Shown: positions 9,253 to 17,292 of the stretch, in pieces | Position numbering within the stretch: the first letter of the stretch is position 1 | How the letters are laid out: every line of letters starts with the position of its first letter | Source: Anaeromassilibacillus sp. An200 | GTDB lineage: Bacteria; Bacillota; Clostridia; Oscillospirales; Acutalibacteraceae | Direction of reading: 5' to 3' | Assembly (NCBI RefSeq): GCF_002160025.1 | Contig: NZ_NFJU01000012.1 | Coordinates: forward strand, 1 to 64,000 | DNA: 64,000 bases | Position numbers and translations under genes: made by a program | Notes under the pieces: generated by a model | Told to the model about the DNA's origin: nothing | The model's input: the letters and a program-made list of their open reading frames with translations, nothing else | Database searches by the model: none

Positions 9253-9348
9253 GATCTCACCACCTGTTCCGCCGCCCGCGTATTCCACGCAGAAACGACA
9301 ATTTTCTTGCTCGATTATTTTGATTTTTATAAAATCGGAACAGCTTTT

Positions 9349-9377
9349 ATTGTACAGGATCCCGGGCTGGAATTCAA
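9349..9377 (-). promoter_or_regulatory. Promoter of the V-ATPase operon
   Basis: Reading on the minus strand: TTGAAT (9377-9372), 17-bp spacer, TACAAT (9354-9349), giving a start near 9342 and a leader of about 90 nt before the first gene. No repressor site or riboswitch is evident in the leader. Confidence 0.7.
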
Positions 9378-9480
9378 GCATAATTCTGTAAGAGAATCTC
9401 TTTCCCTCCCCAGAAAAGCGCTCTGATTTTGTCGATTATGACGAAAGCGCCGCGTGTTCCCTCTCTTCCGGCACGGTTCG

Positions 9481-9510
9481 TTGCACGGGAATCGAATGTT
9501 GTGATATAAT
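9481..9510 (+). promoter_or_regulatory. Promoter of the HAD phosphatase gene
   Basis: TTGCAC (9481-9486), 18-bp spacer and a perfect TATAAT (9505-9510). Start predicted near 9517. Confidence 0.7.
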
Positions 9511-9559
9511 CAGAAACACATGGAAAACGAAACAAAGAGAAGAAAGAAGGAGGATTTTC

Positions 9560-10216
9560 TTGTCCCTTTTTTATCATACGGTTCTGTGGGATCTCGACGG
9601 TACAGTCTTTGAGTCCGGCGAAGGAATTTTACAGACGGCGCGGGAAACGATGGCTCACTTCGGCTGGCCGGAACCGGAGCCGGAGCGGCTGCGCCGCTTT
9701 GTGGGGCCGCCGTCGCACGAAAGCTATGAGCGCATCGCGGGAATGCCTCACGAGATGGCCCAGCGCGCCGGGCATTGGCACCGGGCGCGGTATCTCGCGG
9801 GAAACTGGCGCATGAGCCGCTTTTTCCCCGGGATTCCGGAGCTCCTGCGCGATCTGCGGCAGGAAGGGGCAAAGCTGGCGGTGGCCTCCACCAAGCCCCG
9901 CCCGGCCATGGAAGCCATGATGGACGCGTTTTCCCTCTGGGACACGTTTGACTTCTTCGCCTGCGCCAATCCGGACGGTACAGGCGGGGAAAAGCCGGCG
10001 CTGATCCGCCGCGCGCTGGACGCGCTCGGGGAGCACGACAACTCGCGGGCCGTGATGATTGGGGACACGCGCTACGATGCCGCCGGGGCGCGCGACACGG
10101 CGGTGCCGTTCATCGGGGTACTCTATGGCTACGGCACGCGCGAGGATATGGAGGAACAGGGCGCGCGCGTCTTTGCCGCGGATGCCGGGGAGCTGCGCAG
10201 ACTGCTGATCGGCTGA
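9560..10216 (+). CDS. HAD-superfamily hydrolase, phosphoglycolate-phosphatase-like
   Basis: Cytoplasmic phosphatase of 218 residues. Motif I is DLDGT with the nucleophile and acid Asp at 11 and 13; motif II is the ST at about 110-111; motif IV is MIGDTRYD at about 166-173. A helical cap domain sits between motifs I and II, as in the Gph/PgmB subgroup. Substrate cannot be told from sequence. The start is TTG at 9560, set by AAGGAGG six bases upstream. It stands alone behind its own promoter and is divergent from the V-ATPase operon. Confidence 0.9.
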   Translation: MSLFYHTVLWDLDGTVFESGEGILQTARETMAHFGWPEPEPERLRRFVGPPSHESYERIAGMPHEMAQRAGHWHRARYLAGNWRMSRFFPGIPELLRDLRQEGAKLAVASTKPRPAMEAMMDAFSLWDTFDFFACANPDGTGGEKPALIRRALDALGEHDNSRAVMIGDTRYDAAGARDTAVPFIGVLYGYGTREDMEEQGARVFAADAGELRRLLIG

Positions 10217-10281
10217 AGGAAACAGGCGCTTTTTGCTTTCTCAAAGCGCGCAAAATTTTCAGAAAGATTACAATTTTTTTA

Positions 10282-10311
10282 TTGTACTTTCCTCAAAATC
10301 CGCAGTATAAT
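10282..10311 (+). promoter_or_regulatory. Promoter of the SH3 lipoprotein gene
   Basis: TTGTAC (10282-10287), 18-bp spacer and TATAAT (10306-10311), in the gap after the phosphatase gene. Confidence 0.65.
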
Positions 10312-10361
10312 GAAAGAGAACCACCAGATTTGACAAGACGAACCGGAAAGGCGGGAGGAAC

Positions 10362-10784
10362 GTGAAACACCATCGGATCGCATGCCTTGCGCTGGCGCTC
10401 TGCCTGCTGTGCGGGCTGACAGCCTGCGGAAAAAAAGGGGAACCATCCCCGTCCGCTTCCTCTGCCGCTTCCGAAGCTTCAGACGCTTCCTCCGCCGCGG
10501 AAAGCGGCACAGCGGCTGCTTCCATCACCATCCCGTTTGTGGTGGTGCCGGAGCTGATGGTGCGCTTTGTCGACATGGTACAGGTCATCAATGTGCAGGA
10601 GGGAAGCTCGCTCAACGTGCGCGAGGGCCCCGGCACAGGCTATCCGGCGCTTGGCAGCGCAAAGCCCGGGGAACGCTTTCAATATCTGGGCGAGAGCGAG
10701 GGCTGGCGGAAGATCATCTTCGGCGGTGAGGAAGCCTATGTCTCCCCCGAATTCAGCGAAGTGATTTCCGTTCCTGCTTCGTAA
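10362..10784 (+). CDS. Lipoprotein with bacterial SH3 domain
   Basis: 140-residue exported lipoprotein. The signal peptide ends in the lipobox LTAC (residues 19-22). A Ser/Ala/Glu-rich linker (about 28-55) leads to an SH3b domain from about residue 75, with the usual LNVREGPGTGYPALGSAKPGE start and a GW pair (ESEGWRKI) that binds wall peptides in relatives. It probably sits on the outer membrane face and touches the cell wall. GTG start with GGGAGG upstream, spacing slightly short. Single-gene unit ending at the terminator at 10841-10916. Confidence 0.85.
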   Translation: MKHHRIACLALALCLLCGLTACGKKGEPSPSASSAASEASDASSAAESGTAAASITIPFVVVPELMVRFVDMVQVINVQEGSSLNVREGPGTGYPALGSAKPGERFQYLGESEGWRKIIFGGEEAYVSPEFSEVISVPAS

Positions 10785-10840
10785 ACCGCTTTCTCCCGCA
10801 CCGGGGATGCCCCAGGCGCTCAAATACAAAACACATACAA

Positions 10841-10916
10841 ACGCCCCTTCCGGGCCCGCGAATGGATCGGCCGACGGTACAGCCGCCGATCCCGGGCTGG
10901 TGAAGGGGCGTTTTTT
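10841..10916. terminator. Bidirectional terminator between convergent genes
   Basis: ACGCCCCTTC (10841-10850) pairs with GAAGGGGCGT (10902-10911), followed by TTTTTT on the plus strand. The loop region itself folds (GGATCGGC with GCCGATCC). It ends the SH3 lipoprotein transcript; the minus-strand TlpA gene stops inside it. Confidence 0.8.
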
Positions 10917-11454
10917 ATGGATTGAGAATTTTATCGATCCGTTGCTGGATCTTGTCCTTTTGCTTTTTTACGTTTCCGGCAATGGGTGCTCCGATGATAT
11001 TGCCCTCGCTGTCCACCAGATAGGTGGTGGGATAAGTGCTCAGCTCCGACACAAATTCCTGATAGAAGGAGCCCTCCGGATCCGGAGAAATATTCTGATA
11101 AGTAACTTCTTTTTCCTTCAGAATATTCTGCGCGGTTTCATGCTGCTCCTCACTTTCACCGGAATCCGCTCCCACTCCAATCAGGTTGATGTTCTGCTCC
11201 TGAAATTCGTGATACAGCTCTTCCAGTTCCGGCATTTCGGCAATACAGGAGCCGCACCCGTTGTTCCAGAAATTGACGATGGTGGCATCATATTCGGAAA
11301 AAATATCATTGCTCACGGTGTTGCCCGCCATATCCTTTTCCGAAAATTCGGGAAACGGCGTCTTTGTCAAAAGATCGCCGCTGTCTGAGGCGCAGCCGGA
11401 CAGGACCGCCGCCAGACACACGGCGCTCAGGATAAAGGAAACTGCCTTCTTCAT
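10915..11454 (-). CDS. TlpA-like thioredoxin-fold lipoprotein
   Basis: 179-residue lipoprotein on the outer membrane surface. Lipobox LSGC at 18-21; thioredoxin-fold domain with the active-site pair C67-G-S-C70 in NFWNNGCGSC and a cis-proline in STYPTTYLV. It would carry out thiol-disulfide exchange on exported proteins. The ATG overlaps the stop of the upstream polyferredoxin gene (ATGA), and AAGGA lies upstream, so the two are made together; the natural reading is that electrons come from that membrane partner. The exact substrate is unknown. Confidence 0.88.
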   Translation of the reverse strand: MKKAVSFILSAVCLAAVLSGCASDSGDLLTKTPFPEFSEKDMAGNTVSNDIFSEYDATIVNFWNNGCGSCIAEMPELEELYHEFQEQNINLIGVGADSGESEEQHETAQNILKEKEVTYQNISPDPEGSFYQEFVSELSTYPTTYLVDSEGNIIGAPIAGNVKKQKDKIQQRIDKILNP

Positions 11455-12347
11455 GTTTTTTCCTTCTTTTGCAGCAGATGGGACGAACGTATGGAAAACG
11501 ATCGGGAAATCGCCTGATGCGGGCATGCGCTGATGCAGTCCCCGCACCGGATGCACTCCGGATGGTTTGGGGTGCGGCAGACATCCACATCCATTTTGCA
11601 TACCCGGCTGCACGCGCCGCAGCCGGTACATTTTTGGGAATCCACAGCCAAGCGGTATACGGATACTTTCTGAAACAGGGCGTAGAAAGCGCCGAGAGGG
11701 CAGATCCATTTGCAGAATGGGCGATAGAAGAAAACCGCCAGCACCACTACAGCAAGCAAGATGCAGCTTTTCCAGGTAAACAGCCATCCTAGGCTGGCAC
11801 GGATCTGCTCATTTGCAAGGGATAACGGGATTCCGCCCTCCAGAATACCGGCAGGGCAGATATATTTGCAGAAAAAGGGATCGCCCATGCCCACCTCGTT
11901 GACCAGCGTATTCGGCAGAACAAAGACAAAAAGGGCGAGAATGAGATATTTGAGACCGGTCAGCACCCGCAGGCGCTTTGTGCTGAATTTTTTGGAGGGG
12001 ATTTTGTGCAGCAGCTCCTGAAACCAGCCGAACGGGCATAAAAATCCACAGACAAACCGCCCCAGCAGCACGCCGATCAGCGCGATGATCCCCACAATGT
12101 AAAAGGAAACACGGAATTTGGAAGCCCCCATGACCGCTTGCAGGGCGCCGATGGGACAGGAGCCGGCCGCGCCCGGGCAGGAATAACAGTTCAGCCCCGG
12201 CACACATACCAGCTTCCCTTTTCCCCTGTAAATGCTTCCCTGAAAGAAATTGAGCAGGAACGGATTGGAGAGCAGGGCTGCCAGAAGCTGGATCCGCCAG
12301 CGTTTCCGCCCCGGCTTGTTTGTATTCTTCTTATCCAATGCCGACAC
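11451..12347 (-). CDS. NapH/MauN-type membrane polyferredoxin
   Basis: 298-residue membrane iron-sulfur protein. It has four to five hydrophobic segments, three CxxxCP-type cysteine sites flanking them (FVCGFLCPFG, FFCKYICPAG, FCKWICPLG) and at the C-terminus two ferredoxin clusters (CTGCGACSRVC and CIRCGDCISACP). Such proteins pass electrons across the membrane. Placed between a redoxin-like lipoprotein and a TlpA-like protein, it probably supplies reducing power to the outside. GTG start at 12347 is tentative, since the ribosome site is weak and the upstream gene overlaps by 157 bases; a TTG at 12338 is the alternative. Confidence 0.85.
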   Translation of the reverse strand: MSALDKKNTNKPGRKRWRIQLLAALLSNPFLLNFFQGSIYRGKGKLVCVPGLNCYSCPGAAGSCPIGALQAVMGASKFRVSFYIVGIIALIGVLLGRFVCGFLCPFGWFQELLHKIPSKKFSTKRLRVLTGLKYLILALFVFVLPNTLVNEVGMGDPFFCKYICPAGILEGGIPLSLANEQIRASLGWLFTWKSCILLAVVVLAVFFYRPFCKWICPLGAFYALFQKVSVYRLAVDSQKCTGCGACSRVCKMDVDVCRTPNHPECIRCGDCISACPHQAISRSFSIRSSHLLQKKEKT

Positions 12348-12958
12348 ACTCCAGACAAATATGGCAAATCAACCCCTTCGAGCTTGGAATACCATGCCGA
12401 AGCAAAGTATTCTCCCACAAACCAGTTTCCGGTATTGGGCAGCTCCTCCACCATATCCGCCATATTCATGCTGTCCAGCGCCTCTTTGACCAAGTCGTTG
12501 TAACGGATCACCGGAAACGGCGCGTCCTCAAACAGGGAGGTGTCCCCCTCTGTTTTGCAGCAAATCAAAGTCTCGGCTCCCTTTTCCCGGATCTCGTCAT
12601 AAGCATCCGCCAGCTCCTGATACCACTCCTTGGCAGCGGGGTCCGCCGGATCCAGAAACGCCCAGAACGTCACCGGGCTGAGATCTTCCTGGGTAAAGTC
12701 CTCTCCGGAAAGCGTCTGCGTCTGAAAATCTCCCACGGCAAAGGATTCCGATTTATCCGCCGCGTCCACCGTGTTGGACTCCCGGTACTGGTCCGCCCAT
12801 TCCTGCGTGACCCAGCCCTTTTCCAAAGCGTCCTCCACCGTTACATTGCCATCCGCGATTGCTTTTTCCACTTCCTCCAGCGCGGGCTTCTGCGCGGCGC
12901 AGGAGACGGCGGAAAAGGCACACACAGCCGCCGCCAGAATTGCTGTCCATCGTTTCAT
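12191..12958 (-). CDS. Lipoprotein with degenerate thioredoxin-like domain
   Basis: 255-residue lipoprotein (lipobox VSCA). After about residue 75 the pattern GDFQTQTLSGEDFTQEDLSPVTFWAF resembles the start of a TlpA domain, but the site that should be WCxxC reads AFLDPADP, so the redox cysteines are missing. Start at 12958 is set by AGAAGGAG; that ribosome site lies in a hairpin (12967-12997). The last 50 or so residues overlap the next gene in another frame and look unlike a natural domain, so the true end may be near 12350 and a lost stop or frameshift is possible. Function unknown; context suggests a redox chaperone or sensor. Confidence 0.65.
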   Translation of the reverse strand: MKRWTAILAAAVCAFSAVSCAAQKPALEEVEKAIADGNVTVEDALEKGWVTQEWADQYRESNTVDAADKSESFAVGDFQTQTLSGEDFTQEDLSPVTFWAFLDPADPAAKEWYQELADAYDEIREKGAETLICCKTEGDTSLFEDAPFPVIRYNDLVKEALDSMNMADMVEELPNTGNWFVGEYFASAWYSKLEGVDLPYLSGVCRHWIRRIQTSRGGNAGGSSFWQPCSPIRSCSISFREAFTGEKGSWYVCRG

Positions 12959-12960
12959 GA

Positions 12961-12997
12961 AAAAAACTCCTTCTGCATTTGGTTTTTGCAGAAGGAG
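12961..12997 (-). terminator. Hairpin with T-run that also masks a ribosome site
   Basis: On the minus strand CTCCTTCTGC and GCAGAAGGAG form a perfect 10-bp stem with an 11-nt loop, followed at once by TTTTTT (12966-12961). It can end the RR-HK transcript. Its 3' arm contains the AGAAGGAG ribosome site of the lipoprotein at 12958. Confidence 0.75.
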
Positions 12998-13024
12998 TAT
13001 AGCACACAGCATATAAAGCGGGTG

Positions 13025-14164
13025 TTAAGAGGGGAACGTCACCTCAAAAACACTTCCGCACGGATGGCGGGGCAGCACACGGATCACCGCGCGGTGCCGT
13101 TCCAGAATTTTTTTGCACACCGCAAGGCCCAGCCCGCTTCCCCCGACCGCGCGGTTCCTGGATTTTTCGACACGAAAAAACGGCTCAAATATTTCCTCCC
13201 GGTATTTCTCGGGAATCCCTTCGCCCTGATCCGCAACGCGGACCACGGCCGCCCCCTCCTGCACAGCGGCGCTCAGCTCCACCACCGTGCCGTCCGGGCT
13301 GTATTTGATGGCGTTTTCCAGCAGATTGTAAAACGCGCGCTCCAGCAGGCAATCCTGCCCCTGGACAACGCAATCCGAAGCGTGAAGCTCCACCCGGATC
13401 CCCTTTTCCCGCGCGGCGTCGGAAAGCTCCTCCACAATATCCTCCAGCAAGGGGAGCAGCCGCACCGGTTCCACAGGCTCCAGCGGATAATCGCGGCTGA
13501 ACCAGAGCAAGTCCTCCACCAGCGAGCTCAGACGTGCCAGCTGTGCCTGGAGGTTTTTGGCAAACTCCTGCGCCTCCGGCGGCAGCTCGCCGGACATCGC
13601 AAAAACATCCAGCTTCGTCTGCATGACGGCCAGCGGTGTGCGCAGCTCATGCGCGGCATCCGCCGAAAACTGCTTTTGCAGCTGGAAGGATCGCTTGACC
13701 TCCGCCAGCAGCGCGTTGAACGAAGCCGTCAGCTCCTGCACCTCGTCCGCGCTGGAGGGAAGCGGCAGCGCCTGCGCAAAATTGTTCGCATCGCGCTTTT
13801 TGACCTCCCGCGACAGGGAAACGATCGGTTTGAGCACATATCCCGCCGCGGCATAGGTGGCGGCGCTGCCAATCAGAACGATCAGCACGGTGGCGATGAT
13901 GCTTTCCCTGCGGAACACACGGTAGGAGGCGCGCGTCGTAATCACTGCGGGCTCCGAAATGTACTCCGGCTCCTGGGAGGTTTCCGGAGAGCTATCCGGA
14001 GACTGCTGGGCGGATTCTCCTATCTCCACGGAGAGGGAAAGCGTGATAGCCTGCATGACGGAGTTTGCGGATAAGTTGGAAATAATGGTCAACGCCGTGC
14101 AGGAGATCAGCAGAAACAGGCTCGTTATCAGCGTATACCGGATCCGCAAGGATAATTTCTTCAT
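13025..14164 (-). CDS. Sensor histidine kinase
   Basis: 379-residue membrane sensor. Transmembrane segments at about 10-30 and 88-110 frame a small extracytoplasmic loop of about 55 residues rich in Ser, Glu and Pro; a HAMP-like region follows, then the H-box FSADAAHELRTPL with phospho-acceptor H172, and an ATPase domain with N (NLLENAIKYS), G1 (VADQGEGIP) and G2 (GGSGLGLAV) boxes. It overlaps the response regulator stop by 4 bases (ATGA). The small sensor loop suggests detection near the membrane. The redox lipoprotein operon begins 66 bp downstream and is a likely target or partner. Confidence 0.93.
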   Translation of the reverse strand: MKKLSLRIRYTLITSLFLLISCTALTIISNLSANSVMQAITLSLSVEIGESAQQSPDSSPETSQEPEYISEPAVITTRASYRVFRRESIIATVLIVLIGSAATYAAAGYVLKPIVSLSREVKKRDANNFAQALPLPSSADEVQELTASFNALLAEVKRSFQLQKQFSADAAHELRTPLAVMQTKLDVFAMSGELPPEAQEFAKNLQAQLARLSSLVEDLLWFSRDYPLEPVEPVRLLPLLEDIVEELSDAAREKGIRVELHASDCVVQGQDCLLERAFYNLLENAIKYSPDGTVVELSAAVQEGAAVVRVADQGEGIPEKYREEIFEPFFRVEKSRNRAVGGSGLGLAVCKKILERHRAVIRVLPRHPCGSVFEVTFPS

Positions 14165-14826
14165 GAGAAAATATATCCCTCCCCAATTTTCGTCCGGATG
14201 GGATCGTACCCCAGCGCCGCTTTCAGCTTTTTCCTCAGGGCGGACAAATGAACCCGGATCGAGTTGCTGAACGGATCGGAATCTCCGTTCCACACATGCT
14301 CCACGATCTCTTGCTGGGAGATCAGCCGCTCCTCATGCAGCAGGAAATATTCCAGAATCGCCAGTTCCTTCGCGGTGAGGGGCAGCGGATTGCCGTCCAC
14401 CGCGGCCGCCCGCCTGAATGTATCCAGGGAAATCCGGCCATGCTGCAAAAGATGTGTCTGCTGGATGAATTTCCGGTTCAACAGCACACGGATGCGGGCA
14501 TCCAGCTCCTCAAAATGAAAGGGCTTGGTCAGATAGTCGCTCGCGCCCAGTTCAAACCCGGAAAGCTTTGTCTCCAGCTGATGATTGGCGGAAAGGATGA
14601 GGACAGGGAGCGCGGGCTTTTCCTGCTTCAATCTGGAAAGCACCTCTAAACCGCTCATCTCCGGCAGGTTCAAATCCAGAACGACCAAATCATACTCCTC
14701 ATCGATCGCCATCTGGTAGCCAGCGGGGCCTGTTTCCGCCTGATCCACGGCATACCCCTTGAGATGGAGCCCTCTGGATAAGTCCAGCAAAAGCTCCTTT
14801 TCGTCTTCAATCAGCAGAATCCGCAT
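14161..14826 (-). CDS. OmpR-family response regulator
   Basis: 221-residue regulator: receiver domain with acidic pocket ED (7-8), phospho-acceptor D51 in VVLDLNLPE and K in LTKPF, then a winged-helix DNA-binding domain from about residue 125 (LPLTAKELAILEYFLLHEE, SNSIRVHLSALRKKL). Partner of the kinase that overlaps its 3' end. A TATAAT-like -10 at 14873-14878 stands upstream without a clear -35, so an activator or autoregulation may be needed. Confidence 0.94.
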   Translation of the reverse strand: MRILLIEDEKELLLDLSRGLHLKGYAVDQAETGPAGYQMAIDEEYDLVVLDLNLPEMSGLEVLSRLKQEKPALPVLILSANHQLETKLSGFELGASDYLTKPFHFEELDARIRVLLNRKFIQQTHLLQHGRISLDTFRRAAAVDGNPLPLTAKELAILEYFLLHEERLISQQEIVEHVWNGDSDPFSNSIRVHLSALRKKLKAALGYDPIRTKIGEGYIFS

Positions 14827-14922
14827 AAGACCGACCTCGTTTTCTCACAGCTTCACGCCCACAGGCTTTTTTATTATACACTGTTTCAAGGCGTTTTTCC
14901 ATGGGAACGCGGCCGGCCCCTG

Positions 14923-15438
14923 TCAGCTTTCCGAGCCGCTTCCGGCGCAGGCCAGGCACAGGCATTTGCCGTCCCGCAGGCGCACCCACGCTTCGCCCAC
15001 GGACTCGCCGCAGCCTTCACAGGTGAGCGTGCGGTAAATCCGGGCGCGTTCCGGCACGGGCAGCACGGCGGGCTTCACGTCGAACAGCTCCTCCGGCTCA
15101 TGCTCCTGATAATACCGGAAGGACTCCTCCTTCGTCATCCCTTCCGGCGCGCGCCGCAGGACAAGGCGCACCGATCGCCCGGAAGCGCGCTCATAAAACG
15201 AAAACGCCTGCTTTCCCATCACGCGCAGGATCAGGTTCCCTTTCCCCACGCTGCACCCGAGAATCACCTGAATCGCGTCCACACCGCACGCGTCATTTTC
15301 CGCGATGCACACCACCTGTTCATCCGGCGAGCGCGTCAGTCCCAAAAGCGACCTTGCGTACCGCACGGCCTGATACCCGATTGTCAGCCCGCCGCAGGCA
15401 TGGCCGTGAAATTCCACACATTTTTCCCAATCTGTCAT
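14923..15438 (-). CDS. FmdE-family protein
   Basis: 171-residue cytoplasmic protein with the FmdE signature FHGHACGGLTIGYQA near the N-terminus (metal-ligand-like H11, H13, C15), a second conserved stretch CIAENDACGVDAIQ, and a C-terminal zinc ribbon (CEGC and CLAC pairs). The name comes from a subunit encoded with molybdenum formylmethanofuran dehydrogenase; in non-methanogens the role is not established. It is the last gene of an operon with a FecBCD-type importer, starting 22 bp after the ATPase gene with AAGGAGG, which suggests a role in handling the imported metal or chelate. Confidence 0.85.
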   Translation of the reverse strand: MTDWEKCVEFHGHACGGLTIGYQAVRYARSLLGLTRSPDEQVVCIAENDACGVDAIQVILGCSVGKGNLILRVMGKQAFSFYERASGRSVRLVLRRAPEGMTKEESFRYYQEHEPEELFDVKPAVLPVPERARIYRTLTCEGCGESVGEAWVRLRDGKCLCLACAGSGSES

Positions 15439-15460
15439 AGTGTCCTCCTTGCCGTCTGTC

Positions 15461-16210
15461 TCACCCGATCACCGCCACGCGCCGCCCGTCCAGCTCCGCC
15501 ACGCGCGCGGGGATCCCGTACACCGATTCGATGGTCTCCCCGGTCACCACCTCCGGCCCGCCGCAGCAGAACGCGCGCCCCTCCCTGAGAAACAGGAAGC
15601 GGTCGCAGAAGCGCAGCGCCAGGTTGAGATCGTGCAGGACGATCAGCGAGGTCAGGCCCCGCTCCTTTGTGATCTGCCGCACCAGCTCCATCATGCCGTA
15701 CTGGCTGGACGGATCAAGGCTGCTGGTCGGCTCGTCGAGCAGCAGGACGCGCGGCTCCTGCACCAGCGCGCGCGCCAGCATGGCCTTTTGCAGCTCGCCG
15801 CCGGAGAGCGTGTCCAGACTGCGCAGCTGCAAATGAGAAAGGCCGGTGCGCCGGATCATATCCGCACACCGTTCCAGATCCTCGTCCCCCGCCGTCCAGC
15901 CGAAATACGGCTTGCGACCGAGCAGCACGCAGTCAAACACGGTGACGCGGCTCATCTCATTTTTCTGCGCCACATAGGCCACGCGCTTTGCCAATTCCAG
16001 ACGGCTGAGCGCAAAAGCGTCCTCCCCATCGATGCAGATCGTGCCCGATGAGGGCGTGCGGATCCGGTTGACGCAGGTGACAAGCGTGCTTTTCCCCACG
16101 CCGTTGTTGCCGAGGATCGCCACACACTCGCCGTCTCCGGCGGAAAAACTCACGTCAGAGAGGACGGCGGTTTTGCCGTAGGCATAGGAGAGGTTCTCCA
16201 CCTCGATCAT
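15461..16210 (-). CDS. ABC transporter ATP-binding protein, FecE/BtuD type
   Basis: 249-residue ATPase that drives uptake of an iron-siderophore, cobalamin, haem or other metal chelate. Walker A GNNGVGKS at 34-41, signature LSGGELQKA, Walker B VLLLDEPTSSLD and the H-loop histidine in LIVLHDLN are all present. Start ATG 16210 overlaps the permease stop by 4 bases. An upstream in-frame extension was rejected because it lies in the permease gene. Confidence 0.92.
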   Translation of the reverse strand: MIEVENLSYAYGKTAVLSDVSFSAGDGECVAILGNNGVGKSTLVTCVNRIRTPSSGTICIDGEDAFALSRLELAKRVAYVAQKNEMSRVTVFDCVLLGRKPYFGWTAGDEDLERCADMIRRTGLSHLQLRSLDTLSGGELQKAMLARALVQEPRVLLLDEPTSSLDPSSQYGMMELVRQITKERGLTSLIVLHDLNLALRFCDRFLFLREGRAFCCGGPEVVTGETIESVYGIPARVAELDGRRVAVIG

Positions 16211-17292
16211 GAAAATCCCCTCCGTTTCATCAGCAGGTACAGGAACAGCGGCGCGCCGAGGAACGACGTGAGCGCCCCGATCGGCAGCACCACAGGCGGC
16301 ACCAGCACGCGGCACACAACGTCCGAAAGCAGCAGGAGCGCCGCCCCGCACAGTGCCGAGCACGGCAGCAGAAAGCGGTAATCATTCCCCACAAAGCGGC
16401 GCATGATGTGCGGGGCAATCAGCCCAATAAAACTGATACACCCGACGAACGCCACAGACACCGAGGCCAGCAGCGCGCAGATCGCCATGCTTGCCGGAAT
16501 AAGAAAATTCACCGGCACGCCCAGGCTTTTCGCGGTGTGGGAACCGCCTTCAAGCGCGTTGTAGTCCCAGCAGCGGCGCAGGAAGAAAAGGAAGGCGAGA
16601 AAACACAGCGCCGCGATCAGCCCGATCTCCCCCCAGCCCGCGCGTCCCAGGCTGCCGAACGTCCAATACACCACGGTGGCCACCATCACATCATCCGCGA
16701 AGTACTGCACCAGCGTCACGCCGCCCGTGAACATCGAGCTGAGCGCCACGCCCGCCAGCACCATCGCGGACGGAGACGCGCCCCGCAGGCGGGAGAGCAG
16801 CAGGATCACCGCCGTGGTGGCGATGCCGCCGAGGAACGCGCAGGTGGTCACGAGCGCCGGATTTGTGATGGAGAGCGCTGCGGACGCGCCGCCCGCGTTG
16901 ATCTGCGTACCGCCGCCGAAGCAGACGATCGCCACCGCCGCGCCGAACGACGCGCCCTGCGACACGCCGAGCGTGGAAGCCGACGCAAGCGGGTTGCGCA
17001 GGACATTCTGCATTACGCAGCCGGAGAGCGCAAGCGACGCGCCCACGGCCACGGCGGCAAACAAGCGCGGCGCGCGCACGTTCCACACAACGGCGCTGGT
17101 CTGGCGTGTCCCGCGCCCCACCAGAGCGAGGAGCAGATCCCCCAAACTGAGATCCGACGATCCCGCCATAAGCGAGAGCAGACACGCGGCCACTACCACC
17201 GCCGCCGTCACCGCAACAGCCAGCCGCTTGCGCCGCAGATAGTGCCGGTACAGCGCGGCCCCCGCTTTATCCGCCGATGGTAAGCTTTCCAT
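16207..17292 (-). CDS. ABC transporter permease, FecCD/BtuC type
   Basis: 361-residue membrane permease with about ten transmembrane helices. It carries typical FecCD pieces: VWNVRAPRLFAAVAVGASLALSG near the N-terminus, GVSQGASFGAA after that, and FVGCISFIGLIAPHIMR near the C-terminus, the loop that docks onto the ATPase. Start at 17292 (MESLPSADK) is chosen; it overlaps the end of the binding-protein gene by 26 bases. A single permease gene implies a homodimer. Confidence 0.93.
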   Translation of the reverse strand: MESLPSADKAGAALYRHYLRRKRLAVAVTAAVVVAACLLSLMAGSSDLSLGDLLLALVGRGTRQTSAVVWNVRAPRLFAAVAVGASLALSGCVMQNVLRNPLASASTLGVSQGASFGAAVAIVCFGGGTQINAGGASAALSITNPALVTTCAFLGGIATTAVILLLSRLRGASPSAMVLAGVALSSMFTGGVTLVQYFADDVMVATVVYWTFGSLGRAGWGEIGLIAALCFLAFLFFLRRCWDYNALEGGSHTAKSLGVPVNFLIPASMAICALLASVSVAFVGCISFIGLIAPHIMRRFVGNDYRFLLPCSALCGAALLLLSDVVCRVLVPPVVLPIGALTSFLGAPLFLYLLMKRRGFS

